Below are positions 16,995-26,009 of a DNA stretch of 64,000 nucleotides, one piece after another. The first letter of the stretch is position 1. Each line of letters opens with the position of its first letter. The position numbers were made by a program, and so were the translations under genes. Source of the stretch: JACDHG01 sp963815295 (lineage in GTDB: Bacteria; Actinomycetota; Actinomycetes; Propionibacteriales; Nocardioidaceae); assembly GCA_963815295.1 (NCBI GenBank), contig CAWFFZ010000001.1, positions 1-64,000 of the forward strand, written 5' to 3'. Under the pieces are notes generated by a model, which made no database searches, had not been told where the DNA came from, and worked only from the letters and a program-made list of their open reading frames with translations.

Positions 16995-18371
16995 TCAGTA
17001 CCCGGTCCCCATCTTGGTCTGCTCACGTTCGACTTGGTGTGCTCCGCCCTTCTCGTCAAGGGTCGCGCATGCGTCCGAGATGTCGCGGGTCAGGCGTTCG
17101 ACCTGTTCGCGACTCATGGTCTCCTTCACCAGGGCGCGCATGATCTTCACCTGTTCGGCATTGGGGGGGAGGGTGTACGCCGGCACCATCCAGCCGCGCT
17201 CGGCGGATAATTGCCACGCGATGTCGGACTCGTCGTATGAAGTGTGTTCCCCTGAGAGCCGGAAGGCCACCAGAGGAAGCTGCTCCGCGTCAGCGCCGAT
17301 CACCTCGAACCGGCCGCTCTCACGCAGGTTGGCCGCCAGCGCCTGGGCGTTCTGCTGCATCTGCTTCATCACGTAGGTGTATCCGTCGCGTCCGAGACGG
17401 ACGAAGTTGTAGTACTGCGCCAACACCATCGCCGCGCCCGTCGAGAAGTTCAAGGTGAAGGTGGCGTCGGTCTTGCCGAGGTAGTTCTCGTAGAAGACCA
17501 GGTCCTTGGCGAGGTCAGACTCCTCGCGGAAGATCAGCCAGCCGATTCCCGGATAGACGAGCCCGTACTTGTGCCCAGACACGTTGATCGAGCGGACCTG
17601 CTCGAGGCGAAAGTCCCATGGCGAGTCGGGGTACAGGAACGGCCACACGAACGCGCCGCTGGCGCCGTCGACGTGGAGCGGGATGTCCAGCTGGCGCTTG
17701 TTCTTGACGTCGAGCAGCAACTCGTTGATGCCGACGATGTCGTCCATGTGCCCGGTGAACGTGGTGCCCAGAACGGCCGCGACGCCGATGGTGTTCTCGT
17801 CGAGGTGTGGTGCCACGTCCTCGGGGCCGATCGTGTACTTGTTCTCCTCGAGCGGGACGATCCGTGGCTCGACGTCGAAGTAGCGACAGAACTTCTCCCA
17901 CACCACGTGGACGTCCCCTCCGAACACGAGGTTCGGGCGGTCCGTCGACAGGTGCACTGCCTGACGGCGCTCCTTCCATTTCCACTTCAGCGAGAGGGCG
18001 CCAAGCATGATCGCTTCGGACGACCCCTGGGTGCGGCAGCCCGTCGTTGCGCCAGGAGCGTTGAACAGGTCGGCCAACATCCGGACACAGCGTTGCTCGA
18101 TCTCGGCCGAAATCGGGTACTCGGCGTGGTCGATGAAGTTGCGGTGCAGGTTCTCGGCGATGATCCGCTGCGCCTCGGGCTCCATCCAGGTCGTGACGAA
18201 GGTGGCCAGGTTGCGCTGCGGATCACCTTCAAGGTTCAGATCCTCGTCAACCAATCGCATAGCGTCTGTCGGGCGCATCCCGCTTTGCGGGAAGGACGTC
18301 GACGGGGCTTTCTCGGTCAGGAACCGGTTGCCGAAGAGCGCTTCGGCTGCTGACTGGCTGAGTTTGGTCAT
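16995..18371 (-). CDS. gadB: Glutamate decarboxylase
   Basis: PLP enzyme converting glutamate to GABA and CO2 while consuming a proton; in many bacteria part of acid resistance. 458 residues, class II decarboxylase fold. Seen: PLP-phosphate region TQGSSEAIMLGAL (114-126), HVDGASGAFVWPF (233-245, Asp235 for the pyridine nitrogen) and the Schiff-base lysine in INVSGHKYGL (Lys268). The Q163-T-type dimer stretch and the C-terminal tail are of normal length. The start overlaps the stop of the upstream membrane-protein gene (ATGA). No GadC-type glutamate/GABA antiporter is adjacent. Confidence 0.94.
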   Translation of the reverse strand: MTKLSQSAAEALFGNRFLTEKAPSTSFPQSGMRPTDAMRLVDEDLNLEGDPQRNLATFVTTWMEPEAQRIIAENLHRNFIDHAEYPISAEIEQRCVRMLADLFNAPGATTGCRTQGSSEAIMLGALSLKWKWKERRQAVHLSTDRPNLVFGGDVHVVWEKFCRYFDVEPRIVPLEENKYTIGPEDVAPHLDENTIGVAAVLGTTFTGHMDDIVGINELLLDVKNKRQLDIPLHVDGASGAFVWPFLYPDSPWDFRLEQVRSINVSGHKYGLVYPGIGWLIFREESDLAKDLVFYENYLGKTDATFTLNFSTGAAMVLAQYYNFVRLGRDGYTYVMKQMQQNAQALAANLRESGRFEVIGADAEQLPLVAFRLSGEHTSYDESDIAWQLSAERGWMVPAYTLPPNAEQVKIMRALVKETMSREQVERLTRDISDACATLDEKGGAHQVEREQTKMGTGY

Positions 18372-19093
18372 AGCGTTTGCTGCACCACCGTTCGTCTGGA
18401 AGTTGGCCTATCGAATACCTGTATGGCGCCGCCCACCGCGAAGCAGACTGCGCCGGCGAAGGTCCCCACGTTGACGAGCCCGACGTCAAGGGCGCTGGAG
18501 GTCGCCGGACGCGTGAAGGCCGCGATGCCGGCGAGGAAGAACAGGATCGAACCGATCTGGTTGATCGCCACCACCCACCAGGCGAGCTCATGGACGTGCA
18601 CCTCGACATGACCGGCGCCTACCTCAAGCATCGCAAGGTGGCCGGACACGAGGAAGCAGACGCAGCCGAGGATGTCGGGCAGCCAGATCCATCCGTCGGA
18701 CTGGCGGGGAGTGAGCCCTTCGGCGAAGGCTGCCACGAGGCTGACGGCGAACAGCAGCGTTCCGGCGAACAGCACAACCGCGCTCAGCCAGCCGAGCCGA
18801 TGTGGCTGGTAGCTCCACCATCGCATCGGCTCGACTGTGACGCCGGGACGACCGTCGCGTGCGGCATTGACGACCAGCAGGATCGACGCGTAGCCACCCA
18901 GGCTGAAGAAGCACCCACCGACCAAGTAGGTGGTATTGACAGTCGCCAGGGTGCCCACCTCGAGCTGGGCGAGGCCAGCACCCAAGGCAAAGAGGCTGCC
19001 CCCGAGGATGAAGGCAACAGCGGAGACGACGTTGATCCTGTTCAGCCGACGCGTCAGCGCCTGCCTTGCTGAGCCAGGCGAGCGTTGGCTCAC
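18368..19093 (-). CDS. Six-helix membrane protein coupled to gadB
   Basis: Hydrophobic protein with about six membrane segments, e.g. VVSAVAFILGGSLFALGAGL, YLVGGCFFSLGGYASILLVV, LSAVVLFAGTLLFAVSLVAA, ILGCVCFLVSGHLAMLEVG and NVGTFAGAVCFAVGGAIQVF. The repeated 'F-x-x-GG/GS' helices look like an internally duplicated three-helix unit resembling YrhK-type domains, but the assignment is tentative. Its stop overlaps the gadB start by 4 bases, so it is translationally coupled to glutamate decarboxylase and may assist it (transport, envelope pH). The GTG at 19093 was chosen; the frame extends to 19216 and neither start has a clear ribosome site. Confidence 0.68.
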   Translation of the reverse strand: MSQRSPGSARQALTRRLNRINVVSAVAFILGGSLFALGAGLAQLEVGTLATVNTTYLVGGCFFSLGGYASILLVVNAARDGRPGVTVEPMRWWSYQPHRLGWLSAVVLFAGTLLFAVSLVAAFAEGLTPRQSDGWIWLPDILGCVCFLVSGHLAMLEVGAGHVEVHVHELAWWVVAINQIGSILFFLAGIAAFTRPATSSALDVGLVNVGTFAGAVCFAVGGAIQVFDRPTSRRTVVQQTL

Positions 19094-19282
19094 GTAGCCA
19101 CGCTGAGCTTCTAGGCCCTGGACGGGTGTCCGGGCGCCTGATCTCGCAGGGTCCAGCTGGCTCCCGAGCGCGCGATGTCGCCGAGAGCGGCCAAGATGAC
19201 CCCGAAACAGTCCCACCCAGTCAGTCCCGTGCGCCAGGGATCAGGTACATCAGGGTGCAGCGAGCGCCCCCCGTGCGGGCGC

Positions 19283-20788
19283 TCACGCGCTGGGAGCGCC
19301 GGCACGGAGCTTCGCCAGCACTTTGTCGACGCTGAAGCTCGCGGGCTCCTGTCGCGGTGGGAACTCCTTGAACGTCTGGAGCACCTGGGCGACATAGGCC
19401 TGCGCAGGGATCAACAACCAGATCCGGTCGATCATCCAGTCGAAGTAGGTATTCGACGTGATGTCGGCCCGCTCATAGGGGTCGGTCCGCAGGTTGAAGA
19501 TCTTGGGGGCACGGAGCTCGACGTACGGGTCCAGCCAGATGCTCAAGGTCCCCACGGCGCGCTGCTCGAGGAAGACGAACTTCCAGTTGTCGTAACGCAG
19601 CGCCGTGAGGTCGCCGTCGTCGGAGACGTAGAAGAACTGCTGTCGCGGGCTCTTGTCCGTGGCACCCGTGACGTAGTCGAGCTGATTATGACCATCGAGG
19701 TGCACCTTGTAGGTGGTCCCACCGAGATCCGCTCCCTCCTTGAGCCGGTCGGCGACGTCGGTGTCTCCCGCAGCCGCGAGGAGCGTGACGAACCAGTCGG
19801 CATGGCTCACGATGCCGTTGAGCACCTCGCCCTCCGGGATACGGCCGGGCCACCGCACCATCGCCGGCACGCGGTACGCGCCCTCCCAGTTGGAGTTCTT
19901 TTCGTTGCGGAACGGAGTCATGCCGGCGTCGGGCCAGGTATTCATGTGCGGACCGTTGTCGGTGGAGTACATGACGATCGTGTTGTCGGCGAGGCCCAAC
20001 TGGTCGAGGTGGTCGAGCACGCGGCCCACGAGCTCGTCGTGGTCGCACATGGTGTCGTGATATTCAGACTGCCAACGGCCCGCCCGGCCCTGGCTGCCGT
20101 CCTTCACATGCGTTCGGAAATGCATGTGGGTGGTGTTCAGCCACACGAAGAACGGCGTGTCGCTCTCTTGGGCGTCGGCCATGAAGCGCAGCGCCTCCGG
20201 CACCACTTCGTCGTCGATGGTCTTCATCCGCTCCTTGGTGAGCGGGCCAGTGTCCTCGATGCGCTGACCTCCCGCGGCCTCGGCGTCCGCCCATGCGTGG
20301 ATCACGCCGCGGGGTCCGAACCGCTTCCGGAAGTTGGGGAAGTCCTCCTCCGACGGGTAGTCCGGATGCTCGGGTTCCTCCTCGGCATTGAGGTGGTAGA
20401 GGTTGCCGAAGAACTCGTCGAAGCCGTGCGCCGTCGGCAGGAACTCGTCGCGATCCCCGAAGTGGTTCTTGCCGAACTGTCCCGTCGCGTAGCCCAAGCC
20501 CTTGAGCGCCGTGGCGATGGTCGGATCCTCCGCCCGGAGTCCGACATCCGCACCTGGCATTCCGACTTTCGTCAACCCCGTGCGGTAGGGGTTCTGGCCG
20601 GTGATGAACGCAGCCCGGCCTGCGGTGCAGCTCTGCTCGCCGTAGTAGTCGGTGAACCGAACCCCCTCGGCGGCGATCCGGTCGATGTTGGGGGTGCGGT
20701 ACCCCATCAGGCCATCGCTGTAGCAGCTGAGATTGCTGATCCCGATGTCGTCGCCCCAGATGATCAGGATGTTCGGTCGGTCTGCCAC
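19283..20788 (-). CDS. Sulfatase (arylsulfatase family)
   Basis: Alkaline-phosphatase-fold sulfatase, 501 residues. Metal ligands are in ILIIWGDDIGISNL (Asp13, Asp14). The maturation site is SCTAGRAAFITGQNPYRTGL with Cys54 in the CxAxR form, to be converted to formylglycine. Downstream are GKNHFGDRDEFLPT (Lys/His), the TTHMHF His and the STDNGPH metal motif. No signal peptide is visible, so it may be cytoplasmic or exported by another route. GTG start at 20788 with AGGAGG 8 bases upstream. A 6-bp palindrome (CACTCG/CGAGTG, 20806-20823) lies before it. The nearby formylglycine-generating enzyme at 14996 is the obvious maturation partner. Substrate unknown. Confidence 0.93.
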   Translation of the reverse strand: MADRPNILIIWGDDIGISNLSCYSDGLMGYRTPNIDRIAAEGVRFTDYYGEQSCTAGRAAFITGQNPYRTGLTKVGMPGADVGLRAEDPTIATALKGLGYATGQFGKNHFGDRDEFLPTAHGFDEFFGNLYHLNAEEEPEHPDYPSEEDFPNFRKRFGPRGVIHAWADAEAAGGQRIEDTGPLTKERMKTIDDEVVPEALRFMADAQESDTPFFVWLNTTHMHFRTHVKDGSQGRAGRWQSEYHDTMCDHDELVGRVLDHLDQLGLADNTIVMYSTDNGPHMNTWPDAGMTPFRNEKNSNWEGAYRVPAMVRWPGRIPEGEVLNGIVSHADWFVTLLAAAGDTDVADRLKEGADLGGTTYKVHLDGHNQLDYVTGATDKSPRQQFFYVSDDGDLTALRYDNWKFVFLEQRAVGTLSIWLDPYVELRAPKIFNLRTDPYERADITSNTYFDWMIDRIWLLIPAQAYVAQVLQTFKEFPPRQEPASFSVDKVLAKLRAGAPSA

Positions 20789-20991
20789 GGAGCCTCCTGG
20801 GATCGCACTCGGTTCATCGAGTGACTCTCTTCAAGGAACGTAGGAGGACGGCGTCGGGCCAGACATCACCCGTTCCGGGGGAGGACGGGCTCGGAAGGCT
20901 CACACCGCGAAGCTCACCAGCAGGTCGCCACCTCGGATCGCGAGCCTTGAGCCTCGCGAGCCTTGGGTGCTGCTCGTCAGGGTGTGGCCTC

Positions 20992-22425
20992 CTATTCTTC
21001 CTCGAGCTCGACCACACCGGCGAAGGTGAGGAAGTCACCCATGGTGAACGCGCCATCATGCTCGACCGAGGGTGTGAACGGGTGACTGGCGTTGAGGTAG
21101 GAGTTGGGGTCAACGCCTAGCTGGTTCAAGAACACCTCGGCGATGATCCGGCCACCGACCGCACCCAGACGGGCACCGTTCTCCTTGAGCTCGGACTCGG
21201 CCAGCATGTAGAACCACAGCGGCGCCTCGCCGTTGAAGCTGGGGTAGGCGGCCTGGCGCAGGCCGATCTTGCGGTTGGCGAGCACCGGGATCCCCATCTT
21301 CCGGGCGACGTCCTGGCCGCTGGGTACGTCGTAGCGCGAGCTGCGGATCAGCGTCAGCTGCGCCAAGACGTTGGTGCCGGTGCTCGGGAGCGCGGGGGCG
21401 CCGAGTGGCAAGTTGAACAGCGACTCGGAGATCTTGGTGTCCAGCTTGCGGGACAGATTCCCTTCGAACTCAGGGGCACCGTCGATCTCGAAGAACTCGG
21501 CCCAGTCGACGTGCGTCCGCTCGTTGATGTTCTGTCCACCGCGCAGATCCTCCGCACAAGGGGCCAAGTCGAACACCTTGATCGGTACGTCCTCGGACAG
21601 GTCGTTGACCTCGTAGGAGTCACGGACCTGGGAGTGCCCATATCGGAAGACCGCGGTGGAGAACTCCGTCGGGGTCATCGGTGCGTCGGGGTCACCGGGC
21701 TCATAGAACTCGTTGCTCACCTCGGTGCCGTCGAGGAACCGGTCCACCCGATCCTGGCCGACCACGTGCGGCAGGTAGTCGTTTACGACGACCCACTGGT
21801 AGTGCCACTGCGTGAGCCGGCGGGCCGTGTTGAAGTTCGCGCCCTCCTCGATCAGCCGGTTGTGGAACATCTGTACCGCCAGGTGCAGCTGGGCGATGAT
21901 CAGGTTCTCGTCGTTGCGGGGCTCGATCAGGATCGCCTCGCCGTTGGCGTTGCGGGCCAGGTCGGGGACGCCGTTGACGTTGTCCTCCTGCACCTTGAAG
22001 GTGCCGTCGGCGTTGTACAGGTGGCGGCTAGTGGGGTCGGTGCGGCCCTTGCCGTAGACCGAGTCCAGGTCGAAGGCGGCGGTGCGGTAGTTCTTCAGCG
22101 TGGTCGGGTCCAGCTGCGCAGTCGGCAACGGGTCCAGGTTTCGCGTCAGGTCGTGGTCGATGAACTGTCCGAGGTAGGTGAACCCGGCGGGCACACCTAC
22201 GTTGTCGAGCCTGGTCTGGCCCTTGTCCCGCTGGGTCTGTACCAACTTGGTCAGCGACTGATCGGACGGGGTGAACCCGTCCAGCGTCGGGAACATCCGC
22301 CCGAAGCTGCTCTGCTGATTCGGATCAACCGCTCCGGCCATGGAAGCGCCCACGAGCGACAGTGCGATCGATGTAACCGCGGCGGCTGCGAGTGGACGAC
22401 GAAATGAACGCGTGCGTTTTGACAT
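20992..22425 (-). CDS. Secreted animal-type haem peroxidase
   Basis: Peroxidase-cyclooxygenase superfamily protein, 477 residues. A cleavable signal peptide is evident: MSKRTRSFRRPLAAAAVTSI, then ALSLVGASMAGAVDP with an AxA site near residue 33. The distal-haem region reads YLGQFIDHDLTRN (distal His in FIDHD), the Arg region is HLAVQMFHNRLIEEG, and the proximal His is probably in FRYGHSQVRD. Typical members halogenate or oxidise small substrates outside the cell. ATG at 22425 chosen because it starts the signal peptide; upstream in-frame starts add an unlikely leader. It stands alone, on the same strand as the sulfatase. Confidence 0.88.
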   Translation of the reverse strand: MSKRTRSFRRPLAAAAVTSIALSLVGASMAGAVDPNQQSSFGRMFPTLDGFTPSDQSLTKLVQTQRDKGQTRLDNVGVPAGFTYLGQFIDHDLTRNLDPLPTAQLDPTTLKNYRTAAFDLDSVYGKGRTDPTSRHLYNADGTFKVQEDNVNGVPDLARNANGEAILIEPRNDENLIIAQLHLAVQMFHNRLIEEGANFNTARRLTQWHYQWVVVNDYLPHVVGQDRVDRFLDGTEVSNEFYEPGDPDAPMTPTEFSTAVFRYGHSQVRDSYEVNDLSEDVPIKVFDLAPCAEDLRGGQNINERTHVDWAEFFEIDGAPEFEGNLSRKLDTKISESLFNLPLGAPALPSTGTNVLAQLTLIRSSRYDVPSGQDVARKMGIPVLANRKIGLRQAAYPSFNGEAPLWFYMLAESELKENGARLGAVGGRIIAEVFLNQLGVDPNSYLNASHPFTPSVEHDGAFTMGDFLTFAGVVELEEE

Positions 22426-22570
22426 GGTTAAACCCTCTGCTGGATGAACCATCTCCCCACCCCGGAGAGCGTCGTGCAACTCTATGGGACGGTGTCGGCC
22501 AACCATCAAATATCCGTCACGACGCTCCTTTGGTTGACAGGGCAGTGGGACCCTCTAGCATCCTCGCTCG

Positions 22571-23371
22571 TCAGCATCCACCCAAGAGGAAGCCGAGGGC
22601 GATGCCGGCGGTCTCCTTGGAGGCGGCGACATACATGTGCGACTTGCCTGGGATGACGACCGCCCGCCCGTCAGGGATGCCTGCGGCCGTTCGCTCGAAG
22701 AGGTCTTTGGAATAGAAGGGATCGTCGGCCCCTCCCAGCACCAAGGTCGGAGCCGTTATGCGGCCGAGCCCGGGCTCGGCGTCGAACGTGTCCTCTGCCA
22801 TGATCGTGCGCACCATGTCGGACGGGTCGTCTGTCACGAAGCTGCCGCCGAGGAGCCAGCCCACGCCGCGCGCGGCGTACCCGAGCGGCCCCGGCACCAG
22901 CAGATCCATCAGGAGTGCGCTCGCCCGTCGCCCATCACCCTCCCGGGCCAGACGTGCCACCTCGAGCTGGACCTTTCGCCCCCGCGGTGACAGCCGACAG
23001 GCGGATGCCGAGACCACCAGCCGTCGAACAAGCTCCGGACGGTCGATCGCGAGCTGGAGAACCACCGAACCTCCAGTCGAGGTGCCATGCACTAGCACCG
23101 ATCCACCCAGGTCCTGCTCGATCGCGCCCGCGTAGTCCGCCGCAATGTCGGACATCGTCACATCAGCCGGGAGGCCAGGCTTGCGGTTGACGAGATAGAC
23201 GGTGAAGTGCCTAGCAAACGGAGCCGCCCACGAGAGTGACTTCCGCCGCCACATGCCTGTCGGGTTCGCATGCTCGGCAGTCAGGCCCGATGCCATGAGC
23301 AGTCGAGGTCCATCGCCGAGTTTCAGGTAGGGCAGGCCGGTGGAGAGGTGCCCTTCCGCGACGCGGCCCAT
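22571..23371 (-). CDS. Alpha/beta hydrolase
   Basis: 266-residue alpha/beta-hydrolase fold enzyme. The nucleophile elbow is VHGTSTGGSVV (Ser in GxSxG), the acid is probably in LVLGGADDPFYS, and the catalytic His is in IPGKSHMYVAASKE near the C-terminus. The oxyanion region is near SGLTAEHANPTG. No signal peptide. The gene starts 25 bases after the stop of the beta-lactamase-like gene and probably forms a two-gene operon with it. Substrate not predictable. Confidence 0.86.
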   Translation of the reverse strand: MGRVAEGHLSTGLPYLKLGDGPRLLMASGLTAEHANPTGMWRRKSLSWAAPFARHFTVYLVNRKPGLPADVTMSDIAADYAGAIEQDLGGSVLVHGTSTGGSVVLQLAIDRPELVRRLVVSASACRLSPRGRKVQLEVARLAREGDGRRASALLMDLLVPGPLGYAARGVGWLLGGSFVTDDPSDMVRTIMAEDTFDAEPGLGRITAPTLVLGGADDPFYSKDLFERTAAGIPDGRAVVIPGKSHMYVAASKETAGIALGFLLGGC

Positions 23372-23396
23372 GCCCGGAAACCTACTCCCAGTGCCT

Positions 23397-24917
23397 TCAG
23401 GCTGAGGAGAGGCTGCTCATGATCAGCGCGGCATCGTGGTTCTCGGGGTCGAGATCGAGAGCGCGTCGGAGGAGACTCCTCGCCAGGTCGGGGTGCCCGT
23501 CTACTTGATGGGCCCATCCGGTCATCGTGCAGGCAGCGGACGAGTCCGGACGCAACCCGGTCCACAGTCGCAGGAGCGGCCAGACCATGCTCGTGCGGTG
23601 CAGCTCGATCGCTCCCCACACGGCGTCTTCGAACCCCTCGTCGTCGAGGTCGAACGCGGCTGGCTCGACCGCGGCCAGTCTGTGGAACGCCGCCGCGGCG
23701 GCGTCCGGGCCCGACGTTGCCAGCGTCTCGGCGACGGGGCCGACGACCGGGGGCAGCAAGGCGTGCATAGCCGCCACCCCCTCACCCAGCTCCGTTGGCG
23801 TCGTACCGGACGTCACCGAGAGAGGGACGTCAGCGAGAGCGATGTCGAGCGCTGCCTTGGCGATGGGCGAAGCGGGGACGGTGTTGGAGTTCGCGAGCAC
23901 AACTACCCCGGTCCGCTGCTCAGGGACCAGTACGAATCTGGATCCGAACCCGGGGTCCGCACCGCTGTGGCTCAGCGTTCGGTGCCCGCGATAGCTGCCC
24001 ACGGCCCAGCCGAGCGCCATCGCTTCCTCCCTTGGGGACTCACTCACCGGCACCACCGGCTGCCACATCAGGTCGAGTAGCCCAGCGTCCAGCCGTACCC
24101 ACTGTCCGTCGGAACCCCCAGCGGCCACCTCGGCCGGCTCGAAGTGGGCAACCATCCAGCGACACATCTCGACCAGGTTGGAGTGCAGCGTTGAACTGGG
24201 GGCATGGCGCCTGGTGTAAGGATAGGCGCCCTCGGGCACCGACAGTGGCATCCCCACGTGCGGTGCCGCAGCCAGGTGCCCGGGCACCTCGCCGCGTAGG
24301 AAGGTGCTGTTCCGCATCCCGAGTGGGGCTAGTACCTGCTGCCGGACGGCCTTCTCGAAAGTCGTGCCCGTTGCCCTGGACAGCAGCAGCCCGAGAAGTT
24401 CAAATCCCGCATTGGAGTAGGAGAACGTCGAGCCGGGCTCTGCCTGCAGCCGCCAGCCCGACAGGCTGCGGGCGAAGTCGCTCAGGGCGTCGTCGCCGAG
24501 CTGAGGGTCGTGCCAGCCGTAGTCCGCGACGTCGGGAAGACCGCTCGAGTGGCTCAACAGACGCCGGGCTGTGACCTCCCCTGCCCTACCATCGGCCAGC
24601 GTGAACTCAGGCACCCATTCGATGATCGGAGCATCCAGATCGAGCACTGGTTCGCCGGCCTCACGAGCGGTCGCCAACGACACGATCGCGGTCGCGACAA
24701 AGGGCTTCGACACCGACGCCAAGTGGAACATCGTCTCCGGTGTGACCGACGTACCGCTGCCGACATCACGGACGCCGAACCCACGCGAGACGACCTCCTC
24801 CCCACGCACCACCGCAACGGCCAGCCCTGCCACCTCGTGCGAACCGAGAAAGGTGTCGACAAGCGGCCACAAGCCTTCCTCCACGCTCCCTGGAAGGCGC
24901 CCCGTACCCACGTCCAC
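23397..24917 (-). CDS. Serine hydrolase, beta-lactamase class C / penicillin-binding-like
   Basis: 506 residues. The N-terminal 350 or so form the beta-lactamase/transpeptidase-like fold: the SxxK motif is in LASVSKPFVATA (Ser and Lys of SVSK), the YxN motif in STFSYSNAGFELLG, and the third motif probably HSGADPGFGS (HSG in place of KTG). Such proteins are mostly esterases or D-amino peptidases rather than drug-inactivating enzymes. The C-terminal 130 residues look helical and TPR-like (ALDLDPENHDAALIMSSLSS). No signal peptide is evident, so it may be cytoplasmic. It precedes the alpha/beta hydrolase gene on the same strand. Confidence 0.87.
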   Translation of the reverse strand: MDVGTGRLPGSVEEGLWPLVDTFLGSHEVAGLAVAVVRGEEVVSRGFGVRDVGSGTSVTPETMFHLASVSKPFVATAIVSLATAREAGEPVLDLDAPIIEWVPEFTLADGRAGEVTARRLLSHSSGLPDVADYGWHDPQLGDDALSDFARSLSGWRLQAEPGSTFSYSNAGFELLGLLLSRATGTTFEKAVRQQVLAPLGMRNSTFLRGEVPGHLAAAPHVGMPLSVPEGAYPYTRRHAPSSTLHSNLVEMCRWMVAHFEPAEVAAGGSDGQWVRLDAGLLDLMWQPVVPVSESPREEAMALGWAVGSYRGHRTLSHSGADPGFGSRFVLVPEQRTGVVVLANSNTVPASPIAKAALDIALADVPLSVTSGTTPTELGEGVAAMHALLPPVVGPVAETLATSGPDAAAAAFHRLAAVEPAAFDLDDEGFEDAVWGAIELHRTSMVWPLLRLWTGLRPDSSAACTMTGWAHQVDGHPDLARSLLRRALDLDPENHDAALIMSSLSSA

Positions 24918-24959
24918 GTCCCGACCCTACGCCGACTATGAGCGGCCCGAACCGCTGCC

Positions 24960-25158
24960 GACGCGGCAGTCCGCACAGGCGGCGCCAGGACGCGGAGCGT
25001 TAAAGGTTGCCTGCCTCGACGATCCGCTGTTCCCGCAGTGCGAGGACGTCGACCTCGAGGGTGGCGACCACTTCTCGGTTGCCACAGACCCCGCGGCCGT
25101 GGCCGCGCCGATCGCCGCTTTCGTCGCGCGGCACTCGACCCCGGTTGTGCCCACCTGA
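24960..25158 (+). pseudogene. Possible alpha/beta-hydrolase C-terminal remnant
   Basis: The plus-strand frame ends with EDVDLEGGDHFSVATDPAAV then AAPIAAFVARH, which looks like the final strand, catalytic His loop (GGDHF) and last helix of an alpha/beta hydrolase. Nothing upstream completes the fold, and there is no ribosome site. It is a weak call. Confidence 0.28.
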
Positions 25159-25187
25159 GCCAGTGCCGCTGGCGGTCAGGACAGGCG

Positions 25188-25985
25188 TCACCCTGACCCT
25201 GGGCGGTCGGTGGGCGCTGACGCCGCAAGTTCCGACGAGTAGTACTGCAGGGCGGTCTTCGTCTTGGTCTGTTGCTGGTCAGAAATCTCAATGCCCTTTT
25301 CCTCCAAGAACCGGCGGAGCTCGAGCGCAACGCGCAGTCCCTCGTCTGGCAGGCACTTCGTGGACAACTCCAGGATTCGGGAACCGTCTGGGTACAGCCA
25401 CATCTCGACCACAATTTGGCGCGAGAACGTGTCCTTAGGCAGCTTCAGCTTGAGCACGAAGATTGGACCGAGGATCGATAGGTCATCGATCGTCAGCCCG
25501 TCGGGGGCGTGTGCTGCGAAGAACGCTCGCTGGTGCTTCGAGAACAGCTTCCTGAGCGGCTTCTCGCCGGACACCGATCTGAGGACAGCGTTGGGAGAGA
25601 GCTTGCCCTTAAGCGAGGCCGAGCACACATATCCGCCGGGCATCGCGTCCACCTCGACCGAGAAGTCATCCGAGCGACGGAGGTCGACCGGTACGTCGGC
25701 AGGCACGACGGGTCGCAGCTTCACCACAGAGTCAGAATTACGGCCCTGGACTCTTCGAGCTCGTGCCACGACACCCGCCTCGTTGAGGGCCAGGTCCGGC
25801 GTGTCGAAGAAGAACACCTGCCGAATCTGGGCTTTCAGCGGGTCCAGTCCAAGGGCTGCAATGGTCGACCGCTGTGAGACCTCGGGCACGGTCAACTTCA
25901 ACTCGACGCTGTCTGCGTCCTCGACCAGCTTCAACAGCCGGCTCAGTTCCTCGCCGACCAGCCGTGGTGACGGATCAGTGGTCAT
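25188..25985 (-). CDS. CYTH-like protein
   Basis: 265 residues with features of the CYTH/triphosphate-tunnel fold (adenylate-cyclase IV/thiamine-triphosphatase superfamily). An acidic/basic start strand DSVELKLTVPE matches the ExExK signature loosely. It is followed by QVFFFDTPDLALNEAGVVAR, the typical 'xxYFDTxxxxLxxxGxxLR' CYTH strand pair, and DSVVKLRPV. The function could be polyphosphate or nucleotide binding; in actinobacteria such proteins are mostly uncharacterised. It leads a tight minus-strand block with YjbR and PPOX genes, although it lies downstream of them in reading direction (24-base gap). Confidence 0.7.
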   Translation of the reverse strand: MTTDPSPRLVGEELSRLLKLVEDADSVELKLTVPEVSQRSTIAALGLDPLKAQIRQVFFFDTPDLALNEAGVVARARRVQGRNSDSVVKLRPVVPADVPVDLRRSDDFSVEVDAMPGGYVCSASLKGKLSPNAVLRSVSGEKPLRKLFSKHQRAFFAAHAPDGLTIDDLSILGPIFVLKLKLPKDTFSRQIVVEMWLYPDGSRILELSTKCLPDEGLRVALELRRFLEEKGIEISDQQQTKTKTALQYYSSELAASAPTDRPGSG

Positions 25986-26009
25986 GGCAGACCCTTCGTT
26001 CGTGTGGGA

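Noticed and set aside
19175..20824. A 549-residue open frame on the plus strand
   Set aside because: It is the mirror of the sulfatase gene; high-GC codon bias keeps the antisense frame open. It has no domain or ribosome site.
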